From Caldilineaceae bacterium (GTDB taxonomy: Bacteria > Chloroflexota > Anaerolineae > Caldilineales > Caldilineaceae), in NCBI GenBank assembly GCA_015494005.1, contig WGCB01000600.1, forward strand, positions 1 through 15,183: a stretch of DNA of 15,183 bases. Reading direction: 5' to 3'. This document shows positions 7,338-15,064 of this stretch, piece after piece. The translations under genes were made by a program, and so were the position numbers. Numbering within the stretch: position 1 is the stretch's first letter; every line of letters starts with the position of its first letter. The notes beneath the pieces are model-generated. The model worked only from the letters and a program-made list of their open reading frames with translations. It did no database searches and had not been told where the DNA came from.

Positions 7338-8069
7338 ATGCCACCCGTCGTCCGTCCTATCCGCCGCTATCAACCGGGCCAGGCTGTGCAGGTTTCGGAG
7401 GAGAACCGCGACGATCAGAACCTGTCCGATGAGGAACGCCAGGCCGACATGGTACAGTGCCGCCAGCAGATGGAGCAGCTGATGGCCCAGGCTCAGGCCG
7501 AGGCGGACGAGCTCCTGCGCCAGGCTACGGAACAGGCCCAGATCATCCAGGCCGAGGCCCAGGCCAAAGGCTACGACGAAGGGTACCAGCAGGGCTTGGC
7601 GGACGGGCAACAACAGGCAGAGCAGCAGATGGCAGCCACGGTGCAGCGGATCGAGGATCTCTTGCGCTCCGTCGCACAGGAACGGGCGACAGTCCTCTCC
7701 CAGGCCGAGCCAGAAGTGGTCCAGCTCGCCATGACCATCGCCGAAAAGGTGATCGGCCTGCTGGCCCAACAGCACCGCTCCGTGGTGGTCCACACTGTGG
7801 CCCAGGCCCTGGACCAGTTGACCGTCACTGGGCCTTTCCGTCTGCGCGTGCACCCCGACGATGCCACCTACCTGGAGGTCTTCTGGCAGGAGAAGGCCGA
7901 GGATGTCCACACGCTTCTGTCCCAGGGTGAACCGGATCAATGGACGCTGGTGCGGGACCCTCAGATCGAACCGGGCGGCTGCGTGGTTGAGTGTGGCCCG
8001 GCCACCATCGATGCCCGCCTGTCCACCCAGATCCGGGCCATCGTGGACGCGCTGGAGGTGGAGCTGTGA
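7338..8069 (+). CDS. fliH: Flagellar export ATPase regulator FliH
   Basis: FliH is the stalk protein that binds the FliI ATPase and docks it at the export gate and C-ring. The 243-residue product has a Gln/Ala/Glu-rich coiled-coil half (about residues 35-120) with a GxxxG-like run, GYDEGYQQGLADGQQQ, that is characteristic of FliH. The C-terminal FliH/YscL domain includes VQLAMTIAEKVIGLL and DPQIEPGGCVVECGPATIDA. An AGGA lies about 8 bases before the ATG. The gap after fliG is 120 bp and shows no gene. The end overlaps the fliI GTG start by four bases, which implies coupled translation. Confidence 0.93.
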   Translation: MPPVVRPIRRYQPGQAVQVSEENRDDQNLSDEERQADMVQCRQQMEQLMAQAQAEADELLRQATEQAQIIQAEAQAKGYDEGYQQGLADGQQQAEQQMAATVQRIEDLLRSVAQERATVLSQAEPEVVQLAMTIAEKVIGLLAQQHRSVVVHTVAQALDQLTVTGPFRLRVHPDDATYLEVFWQEKAEDVHTLLSQGEPDQWTLVRDPQIEPGGCVVECGPATIDARLSTQIRAIVDALEVEL

Positions 8070-9445
8070 GCACCGACACTCCGCCTGTAGTCCAGTTGGA
8101 TCTCTCCCGCTATCGCCGCTTGGTCCAGGAAGTAAACACCCTGCAGCACCGTGGGCAAGTGGTCCAGGTGATCGGTCTCACCATCGAAGCCGAAGGGATC
8201 GCTCCTCAGCTCGGTGAGCTCTGCTGGGTCCACACAGCCGACGACCAGGCCACTATCGCCGCGGAAGTGGTCGGGTTCCGCAAAGGCTACACTCTCCTCA
8301 TGCCCCTAGGCGAGATGGCCGGCATCCAGCCAGGGAGTCCTGTCATCGCCACCCGCAATCTCTTCCATGTCCCTGTGGGGCCGGGCCTGCTTGGGCGGGT
8401 TTTGGACGGCCTTGGCAACCCGATCGACGGCAAGGGACCCATACAGGCCGAGGATTTTGTCACCATCAACAACCAGGCTCCCCATCCATTGGAGCGAAGA
8501 CCCATCCAGGATGTGCTGAGCACCGGGGTTCGGGCCATTGATGGGCTGATCACCGTGGGCAAAGGCCAGCGCGTGGGGATCTTTGCTGGCAGCGGCGTGG
8601 GCAAGAGCAGCTTGCTCGGCATGATCGCCCGCAACGCCTCCGCGGATGTGAACGTCATCGCCCTCATCGGTGAACGGGGCCGGGAGGTGCGGGAGTTCAT
8701 CGAACACAACCTGGGACCGGAGGGGCTGGCCCGCTCCGTGGTGGTGGTCAGCACCAGCGACGTAGCTCCCCTCATCCGTATCAAAGGGGCGTGGGTGGCC
8801 ACGGCCATCGCCGAGTACTTCCGGGATACCATGGGCCTGGATGTCACCTTCATGATGGACAGCGTCACCCGCTTCGCCATGGCCCAGCGGGAGGTGGGGC
8901 TGGCCGTGGGAGAGCCACCGGCCATGAAAGCCTATCCGCCCAGCGTGTTTGCGCTGCTGCCCCGGCTCATGGAGCGGACTGGCGCCGGCCTTTCCAGCAC
9001 CATCACTGCCTTCTACACTGTGCTGGTGGAGGGCGACGACTTCAACGAGCCCATCTCCGACGCAGCTCGGGGGATTCTGGATGGACACATGATGCTGACT
9101 CGCGCATTGGCCGCAGAGAACCACTATCCAGCCATTGACGTGTTGCACAGCGCCAGCCGTCTCATGACCAATCTAGCCAGTCCGGAACACCTGCGGGCGG
9201 CTGGTCAGCTGCGGGAGGCGCTGGCAGTCTACGAGGATGCCAAAGATCTGATCAACATCGGCGCCTATGCACCGGGCAGCAACCATCGCATCGACCGGGC
9301 CCTGGAGGTGTTGGAGCCTATCCGCCGCTTCCTACGCCAGGACGCGGCCTCGCCTTCCTCTTTCCAGGAGACGGTGGCGGAACTCTGTGCCATTTTCGAG
9401 GAACCGGCCGAGGTGCTCGAAACCTCGTCGCCCGAATCGGCCTGA
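8066..9445 (+). CDS. fliI: Flagellum-specific export ATPase FliI
   Basis: FliI hydrolyses ATP to prepare export substrates for the flagellar type III gate. It is homologous to the F1 beta subunit and to the YscN-type ATPases. The product has 459 residues. Walker A is GSGVGKSS with Lys180; Walker B is VTFMMDSVTR with Asp265; and the family signature GEPPAMKAYPPSVFALLPRL follows. The start is the GTG at 8066 that overlaps the fliH stop, preceded by an excellent GGAGGTGGAG. An in-frame upstream ATG (7991) lies in the fliH coding region and gives an unrelated leader. The gene is directly followed by fliJ. Confidence 0.97.
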   Translation: MSTDTPPVVQLDLSRYRRLVQEVNTLQHRGQVVQVIGLTIEAEGIAPQLGELCWVHTADDQATIAAEVVGFRKGYTLLMPLGEMAGIQPGSPVIATRNLFHVPVGPGLLGRVLDGLGNPIDGKGPIQAEDFVTINNQAPHPLERRPIQDVLSTGVRAIDGLITVGKGQRVGIFAGSGVGKSSLLGMIARNASADVNVIALIGERGREVREFIEHNLGPEGLARSVVVVSTSDVAPLIRIKGAWVATAIAEYFRDTMGLDVTFMMDSVTRFAMAQREVGLAVGEPPAMKAYPPSVFALLPRLMERTGAGLSSTITAFYTVLVEGDDFNEPISDAARGILDGHMMLTRALAAENHYPAIDVLHSASRLMTNLASPEHLRAAGQLREALAVYEDAKDLINIGAYAPGSNHRIDRALEVLEPIRRFLRQDAASPSSFQETVAELCAIFEEPAEVLETSSPESA

Positions 9446-9458
9446 TAAGAGGTGAGAA

Positions 9459-9908
9459 ATGGCCTCCCCGTTTCGGTTCCAAACTCTGTTGGACTACAAA
9501 ACCCGTCGAGTAGATGATCTGCGCCTGGAGATGGCGCACAAGCAGCAGGCGTTGCGACGCCTGCGCCAGGAACGAGTCCGGCTCCGGGAAACCCACACCC
9601 GAGTGGCGGATGAACTTCGGGTCAAAATGGAGAAAGGGCTGCCTATCCACGCTGTGCGCCAGACCTATCAGTACCTGGATTTCCTGGAGCAGGCCCTGGT
9701 GGACGTGGACGAGCAGATCGTCCATGCCGAGTCGGAGGTCGCAGACGTCCGGGAACGTCTGGCGGAAGCTCTGAAGGAGCGCAAGACCTTCGAAAAACTG
9801 CGGGAGTACGCGATGGCTGAACAGCGGACGCGCCTGCAGAAACGCGAAGCGGAGGCGCTGGACGATCTCAACATCGCCCGCTATTTTCACAGCAATTCCA
9901 AGTCGTAG
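9459..9908 (+). CDS. fliJ: Flagellar export chaperone FliJ
   Basis: The 149-residue protein is nearly all charged coiled coil, as expected for FliJ, the central stalk of the FliI ring that also escorts substrate chaperones. The N-terminal FRFQTLLDYKTRRVDDLRLE matches the family pattern, and the length is close to the usual 147. The sequence is weakly conserved in this family, so the call rests on coiled-coil character plus its place directly after fliI (13-bp gap). The ribosome binding site AGAGGTGAG lies just upstream. The next gene is 218 bp away. Confidence 0.9.
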   Translation: MASPFRFQTLLDYKTRRVDDLRLEMAHKQQALRRLRQERVRLRETHTRVADELRVKMEKGLPIHAVRQTYQYLDFLEQALVDVDEQIVHAESEVADVRERLAEALKERKTFEKLREYAMAEQRTRLQKREAEALDDLNIARYFHSNSKS

Positions 9909-10126
9909 CCCCTCAATTCCCTCGCCTGTCTTCCCTGTCCCTCTTCCTTGCCCGCTGTAACGGAAAAATTACAGCTATATGATGGAGCGCAACCTGGGGC
10001 CAGTCTACACTTTTGGGTGGACGGGTCCAGTGAGCCCTTTTCTTCCTCACTCGATCGTCTGTGGGGGTGGCACTCCGTCCGGTATCCCCCACGTCCAAAG
10101 GATGCTGCCTGGAAGGGAAGAATGTC
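9909..10126 (+). other. fliJ-slt intergenic region with hairpins
   Basis: This is the longest gap inside the operon and has no credible gene. It contains a 7-bp perfect stem, GCTGTAA/TTACAGC (9954-9960 and 9969-9975), with an A-rich loop. It also has TGGAC/GTCCA (10018-10029), flanked by GGG on one side and CCC plus a T-rich stretch (from about 10033) on the other, which looks like a weak terminator or attenuator. No riboswitch consensus was recognised. It may mark a boundary where slt-flgB was joined to the older operon. Confidence 0.4.
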
Positions 10127-10666
10127 ATGCTCAATTGGTTGGCCATGGATATCCAGCAGGTGATCTTGCAGCGCCTGTTGGAGCGTCTGCAGAAACGAGT
10201 GACAGAACAGTATCCGCAGTCGGTTCGACCCCAGCGTCAGGGCGCCACTTCGGTCCCTGTCACCCAGTTCGATGCGTTGATCGAACAGGCCTCGGCCAAA
10301 TATGGGGTCGATCCCCAGTTGGTCAAGTCCGTGATCAAGGTGGAGTCGAACTTCGATCCAGAGGCGGTGAGCCATGCCGGCGCAAAAGGGCTCATGCAGC
10401 TCATGGACGCCACGGCCGCGGATCTGGGTGTGGAAGACAGCTTCGACGTGGCCCAGAACATCGATGGCGGGGTGGCTTACCTGGCTCAGCAGCTTCGCCG
10501 CTTTCACGGGGATGTCCGTCTGGCTCTGGCGGCCTACAACGCCGGCCCAGGCACGGTAGCGCGCTACCAGGACGTGCCACCCATCGCTGAAACCCAGACC
10601 TACGTGCAGCGTGTGCTCTCCTTTTACCAGGGAGAAACAGGCCAGGGGGTCGATTTCTCGGCCTAG
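10127..10666 (+). CDS. Lytic transglycosylase (SLT domain), flagellar
   Basis: The 179-residue product is a soluble lytic transglycosylase that would cut the beta-1,4 link between N-acetylmuramic acid and N-acetylglucosamine in peptidoglycan. The N-terminal 45 residues form a helical segment (MLNWLAMDIQQVILQRLLER...). The SLT domain follows: VESNFDP with catalytic Glu73, AGAKGLMQLMDATA, DVAQNIDGG, LALAAYNAGPGTV and the closing TQTYVQRVL. It has no signal peptide, like the muramidase FlgJ, so export through the flagellar machine is plausible. The start at 10127 follows GGAAGGGAAG; the in-frame ATG at 10061 lacks one. It sits 16 bp before flgB, where many related operons have ylxF/motE. Inferred role: opening the wall for the rod. 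Confidence 0.93.
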   Translation: MLNWLAMDIQQVILQRLLERLQKRVTEQYPQSVRPQRQGATSVPVTQFDALIEQASAKYGVDPQLVKSVIKVESNFDPEAVSHAGAKGLMQLMDATAADLGVEDSFDVAQNIDGGVAYLAQQLRRFHGDVRLALAAYNAGPGTVARYQDVPPIAETQTYVQRVLSFYQGETGQGVDFSA

Positions 10667-10682
10667 CAGGAGGAGTTGAGAA

Positions 10683-11105
10683 ATGAGCATCGCCAAAGAC
10701 ACCACACTTCGTTTGCTGGAAAAAGGCCTGGATGCCTTGTCTGCTCGTCAGACTGCCGTGGCCAACAATGTCGCCAATGTGGAGACGCCGAACTACAAGG
10801 CTGTGGATGTCAAGTTCGAGTCGTATCTGCGCAAGATGCTGCCCGACAGTTCCTCTTCCTTGCCCTTGGCCCGAACGAGCCCCCTACACCTCGATAACAG
10901 TGGGCGTCTGGGCGCCGACATCGATTCTTTGGCACCTGTAGCCTACAAGCGAACCCAAAACACCCTGCGTCGAGATGGCAACAATGTGGATGTGGAGCGC
11001 GAGATGGTGATCCTGGCCGAGACTGCGCTGCGTTACCAGGCGATCTCCACCCTGGCCAGCAAGAAACTCGCCCTTCTCCGCATGGTGGCGCAAGAGAGCC
11101 GCTAG
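10683..11105 (+). CDS. flgB: Flagellar proximal rod protein FlgB
   Basis: FlgB is the proximal rod component that sits on FliE and is exported early by the flagellar apparatus. The 140-residue length is normal. The N-terminal motif QTAVANNVANVETPNYKAVD is diagnostic of FlgB, followed by KFESYLRKML. The C-terminal half has NNVDVEREMVILAETALRYQ, also typical of FlgB. A strong AGGAGG lies eight bases before the ATG, right after the transglycosylase stop. In the usual order flgB precedes flgC and fliE; here it is separated from them by eight genes (flgC through slt), which suggests a relocation together with slt. Confidence 0.95.
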   Translation: MSIAKDTTLRLLEKGLDALSARQTAVANNVANVETPNYKAVDVKFESYLRKMLPDSSSSLPLARTSPLHLDNSGRLGADIDSLAPVAYKRTQNTLRRDGNNVDVEREMVILAETALRYQAISTLASKKLALLRMVAQESR

Positions 11106-11293
11106 ATCCATTCCTTGCATGCCCGCCTCTTCGGAGGCCTCCAGTCGGTGTCCCGAGCTATCTCCGCTCTGGGGGCGCCTGACAAGGCGGACATGCCAGA
11201 GGCAAGATAGTTGTCGCTGTTCGCCTCAAACCGAGTGGTTTACCCAGTTTTCCACACAGAAAGTTCCGCACAGAAAGGAGGAAAGATGTCCAC
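11106..11293 (+). other. flgB-fliK intergenic region with structured leader
   Basis: No gene is visible here. A small stem capped by TTCG (GCCTC/GAGGC, 11125-11138) lies 19 bases after the flgB stop, overlapping a 10-bp palindrome GGAGGCCTCC (11133-11142). A nested stem follows: CTCTGG (11167-11172) with CCAGAG (11196-11201), enclosing CGCC/GGCG (11176-11179 and 11186-11189). CACAGAAAG occurs twice (11255 and 11269) just before the fliK ribosome binding site AAAGGAGG. A seven-codon-scale mini-frame, ATG at 11286 to a TAG, overlaps the fliK start. Confidence 0.4.
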
Positions 11294-12574
11294 ATGCAAC
11301 CTGTAGCCATGGGACCAGAGCCCCAAGTGACGGGGCCGGGCGGCCGGGATGCTGCAGCGCCTGGCAAGCCCGAGCAGAATCCGGCGCTGTTCCAATCCGT
11401 GATGGCCATGTTGGCGGGCCTGGGAGGGCCTTTCCTGCAGCCGACCCTGGAAACGGAACCGGCATCGGAGGGAACGCCCCAAGCCGCCCTCGAGAGCGAG
11501 GCAGTGCCTGCGGGTGACGGCATCGGTGTCGGACTTTCCCTGGCGACAGAGGGTAAGGCCCAGGCGTCGGAGGGCCTGGCTGACCTCTCCAAGGCTCCTC
11601 TCCAGCAGCCGGCGCAGGGGACCGACAAGGCTGAGACTGTCCAAGGGCAGTTCTCTGCCTACGCCGCTCCCCTCACGGAGCAAACGGCGCCGGAGGGCCA
11701 GGTGGATGGGACGCCGCCAACTGGGCCACCCCAGGACAAACTGAACTTGGCCATGGAGGCAGAAATGCCTGAGCCTAGCCCTGCAGTAGGGAACGAGGGA
11801 GGGCCCATGAACCAAGCGGCTTCCCTGGGGATGGAGGGTGACGCCAGCAAGGAACAGCCTTCCGCCAAGGCCCCAGAGCGAGGGGCCAAGGAAGGGGCTC
11901 TCCCCCGTGTTCGGACTGCGGAACCCATACAGCTTGATTCGGCTGTGAACGGGGCAGTGCTCGACACAGTCCAAGGAGGAGCGCCGACCTCCCGTGTATC
12001 GGAGAGCACGAATACAAGCACTGCCCCTCCAGCAACGCCAGAAGAGCAGGTCCTTCAGCAGGTGCGGATCAGCCTGGAGCGAGGGGAGAATCGGGCCACC
12101 TTGCAGCTGGAGCCCCGTGACCTGGGCAAGGTGCAGATCGAACTTCGCTTCCAGGATGGCCAGCTCCATCTTTCCCTCCGGGCCGAGCAGAACGACACCG
12201 GCCATCTGCTCAACCGGGAGCTCCACGCTTTGCGCCTCGGCCTGGAAGACCAGGGTGTCAAGGTGGGGGACCTGCGAGTAGTGGCCAGTTCGCAGAAGAT
12301 CTGGGACGAAAATGGCCGTAGTCAGCTTTTTCACCAGATGAAAACGTCCATCAGCAGCATGGGAAGCGATGTGGACCCCCGCTCCCAACAGCAGGGGACG
12401 CCCTTCTTCGGGTACGGCGACCCTGGCCAGGGGAATCCATCATCGCACCGGCGAGGGGAGTTCGTTCCCGCTTACGGAACTGGGTCCCTGAGCGGCGAAG
12501 ATGGTGGGCCACTCGCTGCTGGTGGCGGGCCGATCCGGGGCAAAGGAACCCACGGCCTGGATCTCTACATCTGA
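11294..12574 (+). CDS. fliK: Flagellar hook-length control protein FliK
   Basis: FliK is a secreted molecular ruler that measures hook length and switches the export gate from hook to filament substrates. The 426-residue product has a long low-complexity N-terminal part (about 1-250) rich in Pro, Gly, Ala, Glu and Gln. The C-terminal Flg_hook domain (about 255-332) contains the core ATLQLEPRDLGKVQIELRF, QLHLSLRAEQ and the helix LLNRELHALRLGLEDQG. A Gly/Ser-rich tail of about 90 residues follows. The start at 11294 lies 12 bases after GGAGG. The ATG at 11286 is in another frame and stops at once. Position before flgD and flgE is standard. Confidence 0.93.
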   Translation: MQPVAMGPEPQVTGPGGRDAAAPGKPEQNPALFQSVMAMLAGLGGPFLQPTLETEPASEGTPQAALESEAVPAGDGIGVGLSLATEGKAQASEGLADLSKAPLQQPAQGTDKAETVQGQFSAYAAPLTEQTAPEGQVDGTPPTGPPQDKLNLAMEAEMPEPSPAVGNEGGPMNQAASLGMEGDASKEQPSAKAPERGAKEGALPRVRTAEPIQLDSAVNGAVLDTVQGGAPTSRVSESTNTSTAPPATPEEQVLQQVRISLERGENRATLQLEPRDLGKVQIELRFQDGQLHLSLRAEQNDTGHLLNRELHALRLGLEDQGVKVGDLRVVASSQKIWDENGRSQLFHQMKTSISSMGSDVDPRSQQQGTPFFGYGDPGQGNPSSHRRGEFVPAYGTGSLSGEDGGPLAAGGGPIRGKGTHGLDLYI

Positions 12575-12628
12575 GCCTTTTCGAGGCGGAATGGAAAGGA
12601 AAGCACCGTTCTAGCGAGGACGACCATC

Positions 12629-13036
12629 GTGAACAGCATCACCTATCTGGAAAACAGCCCGGGCGGCACGCTGCCCCAAGGGCCGACACAGACGCAACCC
12701 AAGAAGGAAAAAGACAAGTTCATGGAGTTGCTTCTCCTGCAGATGCGCTCCCAGGATCCTCTGAGCCCCATGGACACCGCCCAGTTTTTCAACCAGCTGG
12801 CCCAGCTGACCATGCTGGAGCAGCTCTGGGAGATGAACGATCGGTTGGCGGAGAGCACGGCAAGCCAGCAACTGGCCCAGGGATCCCAGCTCATCGGCCG
12901 GCACATCCAGGCCAACACCCCCGACGATGGGGTGATCTCTGGGCTGGTGGAGCAAGTGCGGATGATCTCCGGGGAAGTCCTGCTCCAGGTGGGGGACAAG
13001 GAGGTGCGCCTGGATGAGATCGTGAGTGTGGAGTGA
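12629..13036 (+). CDS. flgD: Flagellar hook assembly scaffold FlgD (short form)
   Basis: FlgD is the hook cap that guides polymerisation of FlgE at the growing tip. The product has 135 residues and contains only the conserved N-terminal domain. Residues 29-80 include DKFMELLLLQMRSQDPLSPM and AQFFNQLAQLTMLEQLWEMN. A short beta-rich end replaces the Ig/Tudor-like regions found in the roughly 230-residue proteobacterial form. Short FlgD is normal in Bacillus-type flagella. The start codon is GTG, with GAGGA about nine bases upstream. It lies between fliK and the flg_new gene. Confidence 0.93.
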   Translation: MNSITYLENSPGGTLPQGPTQTQPKKEKDKFMELLLLQMRSQDPLSPMDTAQFFNQLAQLTMLEQLWEMNDRLAESTASQQLAQGSQLIGRHIQANTPDDGVISGLVEQVRMISGEVLLQVGDKEVRLDEIVSVE

Positions 13037-13093
13037 TGGAAAGCGCATCCAGATGTTCGTGCAGCCACCCAGGTACTCCGGGGAGAGTTCGTC

Positions 13094-13525
13094 ATGCTTG
13101 AAGGAACCAAAGGCATCAATCCAACCCCATCCACCACCGGCAGCGAAAGCCCAGTGCGTCGCCGCAAAGGGGCCAGTCCCGATGCAGAAGGCTTTGCCCG
13201 GATCCTCCGCCAGCAGCACCTGCGACAACAGGCGCAGCAGGCTCAGGATCGGCCGTTGCCTCCAGGGGAGTTCCCGGTTCACTTCAGCAAGCATGCCCAG
13301 CAGCGGCTGGAGAAACGGGCCATCTCCCTGGGGCCCGAGCAAGGGCAACGCCTGGCCAAAGCCGTGGACGCGGCTGCCGCCAGAGGAGCTCGGCAGTCTC
13401 TGGTCGTGCTGGACGGCGTAGCCCTGGTGGTCAACGTGCAGAACCGCACCGTCGTGACTGCTCTGGGCGCTACCAGCGGCAGCAACCGTGTCTTCACCAA
13501 CATCGACAGCGCCGTCGTGGCCTGA
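13094..13525 (+). CDS. flg_new (TIGR02530-like) flagellar operon protein
   Basis: The 143-residue protein matches by eye the small flg_new family found between flgD and flgE in many monoderm-type flagellar operons; its exact role is not established. The N-terminal 60 residues are polar and probably flexible (Arg/Gln-rich). The conserved part starts at about residue 62 with VHFSKHAQQRLEKR, continues with the helical LAKAVDAAAARGARQSLVVL, and then VVNVQNRTVVTALGATSG and a final FTNIDSAVVA. GGGAGAG lies just before the ATG. Its position immediately upstream of flgE supports a hook-assembly role, which is inference. Confidence 0.85.
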   Translation: MLEGTKGINPTPSTTGSESPVRRRKGASPDAEGFARILRQQHLRQQAQQAQDRPLPPGEFPVHFSKHAQQRLEKRAISLGPEQGQRLAKAVDAAAARGARQSLVVLDGVALVVNVQNRTVVTALGATSGSNRVFTNIDSAVVA

Positions 13526-13598
13526 TAGTTCGCTCCGTTTGACCGTTTCCGACCGGTAGGCTGGCCCTCTTGTAGGAAGTCTACCCAAACTTGTCGCC

Positions 13599-13615
13599 GT
13601 CACGGCCTTCGTGAC
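13599..13615 (+). other. Small hairpin upstream of flgE
   Basis: A 6-bp perfect stem, GTCACG/CGTGAC, with a GCCTT loop lies in the 122-bp gap before flgE, 33 bases ahead of the ATG and upstream of the GAGGG ribosome binding site. There is no T-tract, so it is not an obvious terminator. It may stabilise the 5' end of a processed flgE message, or be chance. Confidence 0.3.
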
Positions 13616-13647
13616 ACAACCGACTGTACATCGAAAGAGGGTAACCC

Positions 13648-14883
13648 ATGTCAAGCATTCTCACCGCTGCCTCCGCTATGCGGAATCACCAAACCTTCAT
13701 GAATGTTCTGGCGAACAACATTGCCAACATGAACACGGTTGGCTACAAAGGGAGTCGCATCATCTTCCAGGACATGCTCAGCCGCACCTTCAACAAGGGC
13801 TCCGGCCCCACAGACACCCTGGGCGGCATCAACCCGCGCCAGATCGGTCTGGGCATGCTCATCGGCAGCGTCTCCAACAACATGGCCCAGGGGATCCTCC
13901 AGAACACCGGGCGTTCCCAGGACCTGGCCATCACCGGGTCTGGATTCTTCATCTACTCCAGCCCAGAAGGCAACGTCTACAGCCGGGACGGGGCCCTGGG
14001 ACTGGACGCAGACGGCGCTCTGGTCAACCTGAGCACGGGCATGCGCGTTCAGGGATGGCTGGCCGACGCCAATGGCACGGTGGACACCGCCGCCCCCATC
14101 GAGGATCTCATGATCCCTGTGGGCGCCCCCATGACGGCTATTGCCACCGAGAACATCACCATGGCCGGCAACCTCAACTCCTCCTCCGCTGTGGGGGACA
14201 CCATCACCAGCAACGCCCAGTTCTACGACAGCCTGGGCAATCCTCACGGCATGACCGTGACCCTGACCAAGACCGCCAACAACAGTTGGTCTGTGGGGCT
14301 GAGCACCACCGACACCACCATCTCTCTGCCGGCGGCCCCCACGCCAGCCACCTTGACGTTCACGGCCCAGGGCGAGCTTCAGACCCCGGCTGATGGCAAG
14401 CTCGACTTCGCTGTGACGCCGAGCAATGGCGCGGCCAACCAGACCGTCACCCTCAACTTCTCCAATGTGAGCCAGCTCAACGCGGTCCAGGGAGATCGGC
14501 TCTATGTGACCAACCAGGATGGCCGGGCGCCGGGCGAGATGATCGACTTCAACATCACTCAGTCCGGGGAAGTGATCGCCGTCTACAGCAACGGCCTGCT
14601 CAAGACTTTGGGCCAGCTGGCCATCGCCGAATTTGTCAACCCGGGCGGCCTGATCAAGGCTGGCCAGAACGGCTACACGGTGAGCGTCAACTCGGGTGAA
14701 CCCCAGGTGGGCACGGCCGGTGAACGCAGCCAGATCAATGCGGGCTTCCTGGAGATGAGCAACGTGGATCTGACCCTGGAATTCAGTGAGATGATTCGAG
14801 CCCAGCGAGGCTTCCAGGCCAACAGCCGGGTGGTCACCACCAGCGACCGGATGCTGGAGGAGCTGGTCAACCTGGTTCGATAG
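13648..14883 (+). CDS. flgE: Flagellar hook protein FlgE
   Basis: FlgE polymerises into the hook, the universal joint between rod and filament. The 411-residue product is of normal length. The N-terminal axial motif ANNIANMNTVGYKGSRIIF occupies about residues 28-46, followed by QDLAITGSGFFIY and YSRDGALGLDADGALV, typical of the FlgE/F/G family. The central domains (about 150-290) are Thr/Ser/Asn-rich with the FlgE D2-type YDSLGNPHGMTVTL. The C-terminus ends with MSNVDLTLEFSEMIRAQRGF and a closing helix. Length and the D2 segment favour FlgE over FlgF or FlgG. The ribosome binding site is GAGGG eight bases upstream. It is the last gene before a strong terminator. Confidence 0.95.
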   Translation: MSSILTAASAMRNHQTFMNVLANNIANMNTVGYKGSRIIFQDMLSRTFNKGSGPTDTLGGINPRQIGLGMLIGSVSNNMAQGILQNTGRSQDLAITGSGFFIYSSPEGNVYSRDGALGLDADGALVNLSTGMRVQGWLADANGTVDTAAPIEDLMIPVGAPMTAIATENITMAGNLNSSSAVGDTITSNAQFYDSLGNPHGMTVTLTKTANNSWSVGLSTTDTTISLPAAPTPATLTFTAQGELQTPADGKLDFAVTPSNGAANQTVTLNFSNVSQLNAVQGDRLYVTNQDGRAPGEMIDFNITQSGEVIAVYSNGLLKTLGQLAIAEFVNPGGLIKAGQNGYTVSVNSGEPQVGTAGERSQINAGFLEMSNVDLTLEFSEMIRAQRGFQANSRVVTTSDRMLEELVNLVR

Positions 14884-14914
14884 TGTTGTCAGCGCCGCAT
14901 AGGGCAAGAAGTGT

Positions 14915-14968
14915 GTTGCGGTCCCCGGTGATGGGAACTCTCCCTGCCGCCGGGGACCGCAACGTTTT
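14915..14968 (+). terminator. Intrinsic terminator at the end of the flagellar operon
   Basis: A perfect 14-bp GC-rich stem is formed by GTTGCGGTCCCCGG (14915-14928) and its complement (14950-14963). The 21-base loop holds a smaller stem, GGGA/TCCC (14933-14944). GTTTT follows. It lies 32 bases after the flgE stop, so the operon probably ends here and does not continue into flbD or motA. Confidence 0.85.
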
Positions 14969-15064
14969 GGCGGCGCCGGCATCCTTCGGCTGGATCTCCG
15001 TAACACCTCCGTAACCCCATTCGCATACGCAACCCGTACCGCTGGCAGACCGAATTGGGCTGTT

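Noticed and set aside
6357..7940. 527-codon minus-strand frame over fliG and fliH
   Set aside because: It is a shadow of two well-supported genes, with a His/Leu/Asp-rich composition typical of antisense GC-rich frames and no domain.
9909..10126. Cyclic di-GMP riboswitch upstream of slt
   Set aside because: None of the conserved GEMM sequence blocks is present; only simple hairpins are seen.
13651..15006. 451-codon minus-strand frame over flgE
   Set aside because: It is antisense to flgE, has no recognisable motif, and would run through the terminator.
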